From: Euryarchaeota archaeon UBA36
GTDB lineage: Archaea; Thermoplasmatota; Poseidoniia; Poseidoniales; Thalassarchaeaceae
Reading direction: 5' to 3'
DNA: 10,778 bases
NCBI GenBank assembly: GCA_002496485.1
Contig: DAJW01000086.1
Span: 1 to 10,778 of the forward strand
Shown: positions 6,821 through 10,778 of the stretch, piece after piece
How the letters are laid out: the number at the start of each line of letters is the position of its first letter
Position numbering within the stretch: position 1 is the first letter of the stretch
Notes under the pieces: generated by a model
What the model was told of the DNA's origin: nothing
The model's input: the letters and a program-made list of their open reading frames with translations, nothing else
Database searches by the model: none
Translations under genes and position numbers: made by a program

Positions 6821-7684
6821 CTACAAGAAATTCATTACTATCTCTCCAACATTTTCATCTCTCAAGATCCTCTTGTGCCCGAGCCCTTCAGTCAAATGTA
6901 ATACAGAATTTTTCATGTCACTATGCAGATTTAGTGCAATTTCTTTCTTAGCCTCCTTGTCATCCTCGCAATGAACAATCAATGTCTCCGTACCTATTTG
7001 TTTAGAGAACTGGTCTAAGCCAAACTCCTCGGGGCTGGCACCGAATAGCGACTCAGCGAGATCAAACAACCTATCAGCATAGTATTCCTCATCTAAACCA
7101 AAAAGACCGACGAAGGTCTTGAACATCGGTTTTATTTCATACATTCCCGGAGATATTAGAACTATTTTCTCAAATGTAGCTCCGAACCTTACGGCGTTGA
7201 GTGCTGCTACACCCCCAAATGAATGGCAGACAATTCCATGATAAGGCCCTCTAGATTTCGTAACCTCATATATCAAATCTGTAATTTCTGGTAGGTTTGT
7301 GCTGCTCCTAGTTGACCCTCCATGTCCCGGAAGATCAATAGCTGTAATATCATAACCGTTATCAGAAAGTAATTCGATTATTCGGTAGAATTGGCTTGAT
7401 CTTCCGTTCCAACCATGCACAAAGAATAACTTATGACCATCATTTGCAATCCGATAAAGCATGATTTCCTTGCTCGTAGATTTCGTATGTATCTTTTCAT
7501 GCTCGGTCTTTTTGTAAAATTCAGCCTCTCTGCGGGGGGTCTTGAATTTGATTGGCCCACAGAAAATCCTCCAGAGGAAACGAGCTGCTAGATCCTTAGA
7601 AAAAAAACCCAATATTCTTGCAAAAGAAGTCAGAAACCAAGGTAACTTGTAATGTGCAGCAACAGACGCCCTTTCTGGCTTCAT
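6821..7684 (-). CDS. Alpha/beta hydrolase (serine hydrolase, esterase-like)
   Basis: The fold shows as an oxyanion segment LFFVHGWNGRSSQF, then DLPGHGGS, then a nucleophile elbow CHSFGG, where the usual leading Gly is Cys. A late Asp follows in HCEDDKEA and His in GLGHKRIL. Numbered from the upstream TTG at 7723 these are Ser168, Asp254/255 and His283; subtract 13 for the start used here. The ATG at 7684 (287 residues) is preferred because a TATA-like ATATATGATATA lies 22-33 bp before it and would fall inside the gene if the TTG were used. The N-terminal segment with AARFLWRIF and TPRREAEFY is typical of this hydrolase subfamily. It is probably cytoplasmic; the hydrophobic, basic N-terminus might touch the membrane. 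Substrate unknown. Confidence 0.8.
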   Translation of the reverse strand: MKPERASVAAHYKLPWFLTSFARILGFFSKDLAARFLWRIFCGPIKFKTPRREAEFYKKTEHEKIHTKSTSKEIMLYRIANDGHKLFFVHGWNGRSSQFYRIIELLSDNGYDITAIDLPGHGGSTRSSTNLPEITDLIYEVTKSRGPYHGIVCHSFGGVAALNAVRFGATFEKIVLISPGMYEIKPMFKTFVGLFGLDEEYYADRLFDLAESLFGASPEEFGLDQFSKQIGTETLIVHCEDDKEAKKEIALNLHSDMKNSVLHLTEGLGHKRILRDENVGEIVMNFL

Positions 7685-7705
7685 GAAACAAAATGATGAG
7701 ATTAG

Positions 7706-7717
7706 TATATCATATAT
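7706..7717 (-). promoter_or_regulatory. TATA-like element of the alpha/beta hydrolase gene
   Basis: The coding strand reads ATATATGATATA, 22-33 bp upstream of the ATG at 7684. This spacing fits leaderless transcription and decides between the ATG and the upstream TTG. Confidence 0.45.
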
Positions 7718-7790
7718 TCCCAATGAACATCACTCAACTTAGTGGATATCCTTAGAAAACCATCATAATGTCAATTCGTATCTGCAAAAC

Positions 7791-7797
7791 ATAAAAT
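7791..7797 (+). promoter_or_regulatory. TATA-like element of the 504-residue protein gene
   Basis: ATAAAAT lies 23-29 bp before the ATG at 7820, at the expected TATA distance for a leaderless transcript. Confidence 0.45.
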
Positions 7798-7819
7798 CAT
7801 TCACCCCAAGCATAAAGGC

Positions 7820-9334
7820 ATGTGGATAGTATATCCCGAGAAACGATACGAAGATTTACTGGATTATTTCCAATTTAGTGATCTATCATATTCTGATTTT
7901 ATTCCAGAAGAATATGAAACCGAACCAATAGTAGGTTTTGGTTTTCCTCCGCCTAGATATTCCTTTTCTTTCATTTCTAAAGAGATGGATTTGGCCGTAG
8001 TTAAGGTCCCTTCAAAGGAATATAATACTCCATATTACAGAAGGAAGCTCAGAGACCCTAACGCAATCAAAGCAGTCACTGATATGTTTATGAGATGTGA
8101 TTTTATCAAATACAAGAATGCCAAAGGAAAATGGGAATTCAAACACTTCAATGAATGGCGCAATGAAAATATCTCTGATTACCTTCTAAAAGAAATAATA
8201 GAGTCTAAAAGAAGAACTTGGGCCAATGAAAACTATTCTGATTTCCAGGATAGATTTAGATTTGAAGAATACCCGGAAGAATCCCCTTCAGATACCATTT
8301 CAGAATTTCTGAATGATTTTATCAAAATGCCACAATTTTCACAAGAAGCTCAAGAAGATACCGGTAGAGGATTTTTCAGACTTCCACGCAAAGATGAACT
8401 GGTGATAAGAGGGATAATTTCTGGATTAATTGAATATTCAGAAATCTCACAATTCTCGAAGGAAGAAATCACCACAGGTCTCCAAGAAATAGCCAACTTC
8501 GGACATCAAAATTGGAGGAAAGACAGGAACCGCCCGAGAGCAGAAGAGAAATCCCAGAAAATAATGAATTATGCGGATGAATTGGAATTTGATGAATTAC
8601 GGACAAGACTTCATGAAAACACCTCCGAAATTAATGACATGTACCTTCCCGACCAAAGATATGATACTGGAAAGACAATAGATTTGATGCCATTCCTAAA
8701 TTATGGAAGCACACAGATTCCTACCGAAGAATGGTGGTCAGAGCAAGAAGAACCAATTGTATTCACGAAGAAGAGAGGATACTTATCGGCACTCATCATG
8801 ACCATAATCTGTTCCCCCCTACTCTTGATTTCTGCGGGTGCCACATTTGCAGTTTTAAGCATCGCATTAACAGAGGATCCAGCGATGATTGTCGGACTCA
8901 TTTTTACTCTCCCACTAACAGGTGGCTGCTGGTTCTTCCTTGCAGGTGGAGTAATCGCCGGACAACTAGTTAGGCATAGATTGGAGATCAATGGCAAAAA
9001 TAATACAATTACTTCCACCGAAGACCTATGGAACATCTCATTTTATGATGTTGAAAAGGGCAAAATGAAGCTCTCGGACGCCAAATGTGTTCGGACATGG
9101 GGCCTAATACGAGAAGAAGGGCCGAGTTACAACAAGGTAGTAATCTGCAAACACCCCTATGAATCTCGAAAGTCAGACCTAGATGTTTCGTGGTTGTTCA
9201 CCGCAGGAAAAATTGACTCCAGAGAGTTGGCATCAGCACTTCAGGTTCCATGGAAACCCAGAATGCCGGTGGGAACAAACAGTCAAGTCAGAAATAATCC
9301 CGGGCTTGAAAATTACCAGAATCCTGATTGGTAA
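7820..9334 (+). CDS. Unknown 504-residue protein with C-terminal membrane hairpin and beta domain
   Basis: No known family was recognised. Residues 1-310 form a large, charged, presumably cytoplasmic region rich in Glu, Lys and aromatic residues, with helices around 120-260 and no visible catalytic motif. Two hydrophobic helices at about 321-350 and 355-383 make a tight hairpin. Residues 386-475 are then beta-rich (HRLEINGKNNTITSTEDLWN onward) and end in a helix (DSRELASALQV), like a PH-like domain. The last 25 residues are polar and disordered. Hairpin plus beta domain is also the plan of the 225-residue protein at 9864. The start is ATG at 7820 with a well-placed TATA element. It diverges from the hydrolase gene; co-regulation through the gap is possible but not shown. 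Confidence 0.7.
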   Translation: MWIVYPEKRYEDLLDYFQFSDLSYSDFIPEEYETEPIVGFGFPPPRYSFSFISKEMDLAVVKVPSKEYNTPYYRRKLRDPNAIKAVTDMFMRCDFIKYKNAKGKWEFKHFNEWRNENISDYLLKEIIESKRRTWANENYSDFQDRFRFEEYPEESPSDTISEFLNDFIKMPQFSQEAQEDTGRGFFRLPRKDELVIRGIISGLIEYSEISQFSKEEITTGLQEIANFGHQNWRKDRNRPRAEEKSQKIMNYADELEFDELRTRLHENTSEINDMYLPDQRYDTGKTIDLMPFLNYGSTQIPTEEWWSEQEEPIVFTKKRGYLSALIMTIICSPLLLISAGATFAVLSIALTEDPAMIVGLIFTLPLTGGCWFFLAGGVIAGQLVRHRLEINGKNNTITSTEDLWNISFYDVEKGKMKLSDAKCVRTWGLIREEGPSYNKVVICKHPYESRKSDLDVSWLFTAGKIDSRELASALQVPWKPRMPVGTNSQVRNNPGLENYQNPDW

Positions 9335-9368
9335 TCAATCACATAATCTAGCGTGATGACCAATGAAT

Positions 9369-9385
9369 AATACATCATTTGTATT
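9369..9385. other. Short hairpin in the 146-bp convergent gap
   Basis: AATACA (9369-9374) and TGTATT (9380-9385) form a 6-bp stem with a 5-nt loop between the convergent genes ending at 9334 and 9481. It may help end transcription. Nothing else was recognised in the gap 9335-9480. Confidence 0.25.
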
Positions 9386-9480
9386 GCATTGAGCGGAATC
9401 GCAGTCAGACGGTATCTGTGATTCGTATTGAGGTCAGTGTTGCACTAGCAAAACTTTGAGGAATAGTTCTTCTAGGGAAG

Positions 9481-9738
9481 TTAATCTAATTCAGCTTTCG
9501 ACTCATTGTATTCATCTAGAGACTTATTGTATGACCTAATTGTAAAAATAAGGCTTACAAGAAAGACAGCAGCTGCAACTGGACATGTAGTAAACATGAT
9601 GAAGCCGATTATAGCAGCTATTGATATGTCATCCACTACCAATGTTCCATCAATCAAAAAAATAATCGGCGATAATGCAATGAGCACTGAAAATATAGAG
9701 ATCAGAACAATTCTTCGGAAAATTTCAGGACGTTCCAC
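9481..9738 (-). CDS. Small two-helix membrane protein
   Basis: The 85-residue product starts at GTG (9738) with a short basic N-terminus (ERPEIFRR). Two hydrophobic helices follow at about residues 9-30 and 39-67, and it ends in a charged tail (RSYNKSLDEYNESKAELD). The charge pattern puts both ends in the cytoplasm. A TATA-like CGATAAATAA lies 28-37 bp upstream. The overlapping plus-strand frame at 9506 has no such pattern and is taken as a shadow. No family was recognised. It diverges from the gene at 9864. Confidence 0.6.
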   Translation of the reverse strand: MERPEIFRRIVLISIFSVLIALSPIIFLIDGTLVVDDISIAAIIGFIMFTTCPVAAAVFLVSLIFTIRSYNKSLDEYNESKAELD

Positions 9739-9765
9739 GATTCGGTATGAGGAGCTCTTCTTTAC

Positions 9766-9775
9766 TTATTTATCG
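9766..9775 (-). promoter_or_regulatory. TATA-like element of the small membrane protein gene
   Basis: The coding strand reads CGATAAATAA, 28-37 bp upstream of the GTG at 9738. Confidence 0.4.
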
Positions 9776-9819
9776 TAAACATAGTGGGACCCTTAAGTCA
9801 TATATGGGCGAAAGGGTAG

Positions 9820-9829
9820 GTCATATGAC
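9820..9829. promoter_or_regulatory. Perfect 10-bp palindrome, possible operator
   Basis: GTCATATGAC is a perfect palindrome, 35 bp before the ATG at 9864. Its half, GTCATAT, recurs at 9797-9803, 23 bp upstream. Both lie in the divergent gap between the genes starting at 9738 and 9864. A dimeric regulator could bind here; no protein can be named. Confidence 0.3.
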
Positions 9830-9863
9830 GAATGAGTAAAGAAAGCACCCTCTATCGATCTTC

Positions 9864-10541
9864 ATGGACGTAAAATCGGACAGGGGCGATAACTGGTGGG
9901 GTGAGAAAGAGGGCGAATCGGAAGAAGACTCGGTCGAACAACCACCAATATTTTCAGAATTTAATAGGCAATCTGCAAGTGTGGTCTATTCCCGTTCGCC
10001 TTATTCGCAATTGTTGTTCACCATTCCCGTCAGCATAATCGTGGGATGGTTCGGCATTGCATACATCACAGGTCCTGCTGAAGAAGGTGGGCTAATTATG
10101 GGTGGATTTCTTTTCTTGGTCATCGTAGTCCTCGCAATTATCACTCTAAGAGACAAAAATGCTGGATGTCGAATTTCAGTGGATATCAAAGCAGCGATAA
10201 TTCTTGTCGAAAATCGCGGTATCATTGGTGAGTTCGAGGAAACTTCCAGAATTGGGTATCGAAAGGGCGACATCATCCAGTGCGATTACCATGAGTGGGA
10301 ATCAACCTCTACGGATAGTGATGGACGCACATCGACCAAGACGCACTCAAAGAGTACCATTGAATTGTACAGAAACGGAAATATATTTGGGAGAATTTTG
10401 ACGTTAGGCGATAGACGGACTGTTTCCTTCAACATTCCATTCCTGAGCAGCTCGCACCAGAAAATGGCAATATTCCAAGGCGAAGTGATTGCTGAAGCCT
10501 GCGGCTTGAAATTTATTGCCGAGGGGGAGAGATTTGTCTAG
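9864..10541 (+). CDS. 225-residue membrane-hairpin protein with C-terminal beta domain
   Basis: A 45-residue acidic, disordered N-terminus (DNWWGEKEGESEEDS) leads to two hydrophobic helices at about 48-69 and 76-95, joined by a short GPAEEGG loop. A beta-rich domain fills residues 100-222: CRISVDIKAAIILVE, then STIELYRNG, then DRRTVSFNIPF, ending in a helix (HQKMAIFQGEVIAEACG). It has a Ser/Thr-rich insert at about 146-165. The order resembles bacterial PH-like (bPH) membrane proteins, but no family is certain. Codons are less AT-biased than in the genes to the left, so it may belong to the flanking chromosome. The start is ATG at 9864; no good TATA box sits 25 bp upstream, so a short leader is likely. 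It converges with the GC-rich CDS at the right edge. Confidence 0.65.
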   Translation: MDVKSDRGDNWWGEKEGESEEDSVEQPPIFSEFNRQSASVVYSRSPYSQLLFTIPVSIIVGWFGIAYITGPAEEGGLIMGGFLFLVIVVLAIITLRDKNAGCRISVDIKAAIILVENRGIIGEFEETSRIGYRKGDIIQCDYHEWESTSTDSDGRTSTKTHSKSTIELYRNGNIFGRILTLGDRRTVSFNIPFLSSSHQKMAIFQGEVIAEACGLKFIAEGERFV

Positions 10542-10583
10542 ATCTAACATAACTGGATTACTCAACTCCTCATAGGCTCTACC

Positions 10584-10625
10584 CCTCTGATGGGTATATG
10601 ATACAGAGGTCTCGGACTCGCGAGA
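10584..10625. terminator. Tandem hairpins between convergent genes
   Basis: CCTCTG (10584-10589) pairs with CAGAGG (10604-10609) around a 14-nt loop. Immediately after, TCTCG (10610-10614) pairs with CGAGA (10621-10625). The pair fills most of the gap between the stops at 10541 and 10628, so a two-way terminator is plausible. No T-run follows, and a structured RNA remnant cannot be excluded. Confidence 0.3.
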
Positions 10626-10627
10626 AT

Positions 10628-10777
10628 CTAAACCGAGAGGTTCCCCGAAGTGACTTCTGCATGGGTGGCCGGGTTGGCAATGTCGCCCGGGTCGTGAAAC
10701 AGTCCCGCGTGGACCACAACCCACTGCGCGGGGCTGTCCTCGGCGAGGCACGCAAGCACGTGGTTGTCGGGGTCGTC
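10628..10777 (-). CDS. C-terminal part of a GC-rich CDS, 5' part outside the window
   Basis: Reading leftward from 10777 gives 49 open codons ending in TAG (10630-10628). The peptide includes SPAQWVVVHAGLFHDPGDIA and ends in TSGNLSV. Third positions are G or C in 39 of 49 codons, clearly unlike the interior genes. The longer overlapping frame (10751-10404) is Arg/Pro/Cys-rich and is a shadow of this gene. The WVVVHAGLF strand could be a core strand of a Rossmann-type or hydrolase fold, but no family is certain. Together with the tail at the left edge it suggests GC-rich chromosomal DNA on both sides of the AT-rich block. Confidence 0.65.
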   Translation of the reverse strand, partial: DDPDNHVLACLAEDSPAQWVVVHAGLFHDPGDIANPATHAEVTSGNLSV

Positions 10778-10778
10778 G

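Noticed and set aside
7685..7723. TTG start giving 13 extra residues on the alpha/beta hydrolase
   Set aside because: The best TATA-like element for the gene would then lie inside the coding region, and the ATG at 7684 has the expected spacing.
9506..9778. Plus-strand frame of 90 residues opposite the small membrane protein
   Set aside because: Its composition shows no helix or domain pattern, while the minus-strand frame has two clear membrane helices, a charged tail and a TATA-like element.
10404..10751. Minus-strand frame of 115 residues
   Set aside because: It is Arg/Pro/Cys-rich, overlaps two better genes and is a shifted reading of the GC-rich CDS tail at 10628-10777.
1..10778. CRISPR array, insertion sequence, integrase or known defence operon
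   Set aside because: No regularly spaced repeats, transposase or integrase motifs, or recognised defence gene sets were seen on either strand.

Overview
The window looks like chromosomal DNA of a marine archaeon, most likely a Marine Group II euryarchaeon (Candidatus Poseidoniales). This is inference. It rests on the paired small proteins with a CX4C-X10-CX2H N-terminal cluster ahead of membrane segments, on TATA-like boxes about 22-37 bp upstream of start codons (leaderless style), on secreted and lipoprotein-anchored surface proteins, and on a tRNA T-arm of archaeal type. No ribosomal RNA or other decisive taxonomic marker is present.

Base composition splits the window. Both edges look GC-rich. 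A 19-codon CDS tail at the left has 14/19 G/C third positions, and a 49-codon CDS tail at the right (minus strand) has 39/49. The first 20 codons of the gene at 726 have only 4/20. The interior of about 10 kb is therefore an AT-rich block between GC-rich genes, which looks like an accessory island. At the left junction, directly after the GC-rich CDS stop, lies a sequence with all the features of the 3' half of a tRNA-Pro(UGG). No 5' half is visible.

Layout, left to right: (1) partial CDS tail and tRNA 3' half, 1-110. (2) A 40-residue one-helix membrane micro-protein (178-300), then a dimeric alpha+beta barrel (ABM-like) protein (323-613). (3) A secreted, C-terminally anchored beta-rich surface protein (726-1628), convergent with a CocE/X-Pro dipeptidyl-peptidase-type lipoprotein hydrolase (3467-1659). 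(4) A divergent promoter region, then a 630-residue PIN-domain protein with a helical-repeat body and beta-rich tail (3603-5495). (5) Two divergent genes (5953-5513 and 6171-6623) whose first 25 codons are almost identical in DNA, forming a 71/71 inverted repeat around their shared promoter region, while their membrane-protein bodies are unrelated. Directly after the second stop, in the same frame, is a helix plus an EEVLFR motif like the first motif of CPBP/CAAX-type intramembrane proteases. (6) An alpha/beta hydrolase (7684-6821), divergent from a 504-residue unknown protein with a C-terminal membrane hairpin and beta domain (7820-9334). (7) A small two-helix membrane protein (9738-9481), divergent from a 225-residue protein with the same membrane hairpin plus beta domain plan (9864-10541). 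(8) A hairpin-containing gap and the GC-rich CDS tail.

Most genes are single units in divergent or convergent pairs rather than operons. Many products are membrane- or envelope-associated. No integrase, transposase, CRISPR array or recognised defence operon is visible. The most unusual structures are the inverted, identical N-terminal modules at 5877-6247 and the PIN plus helical-repeat protein.
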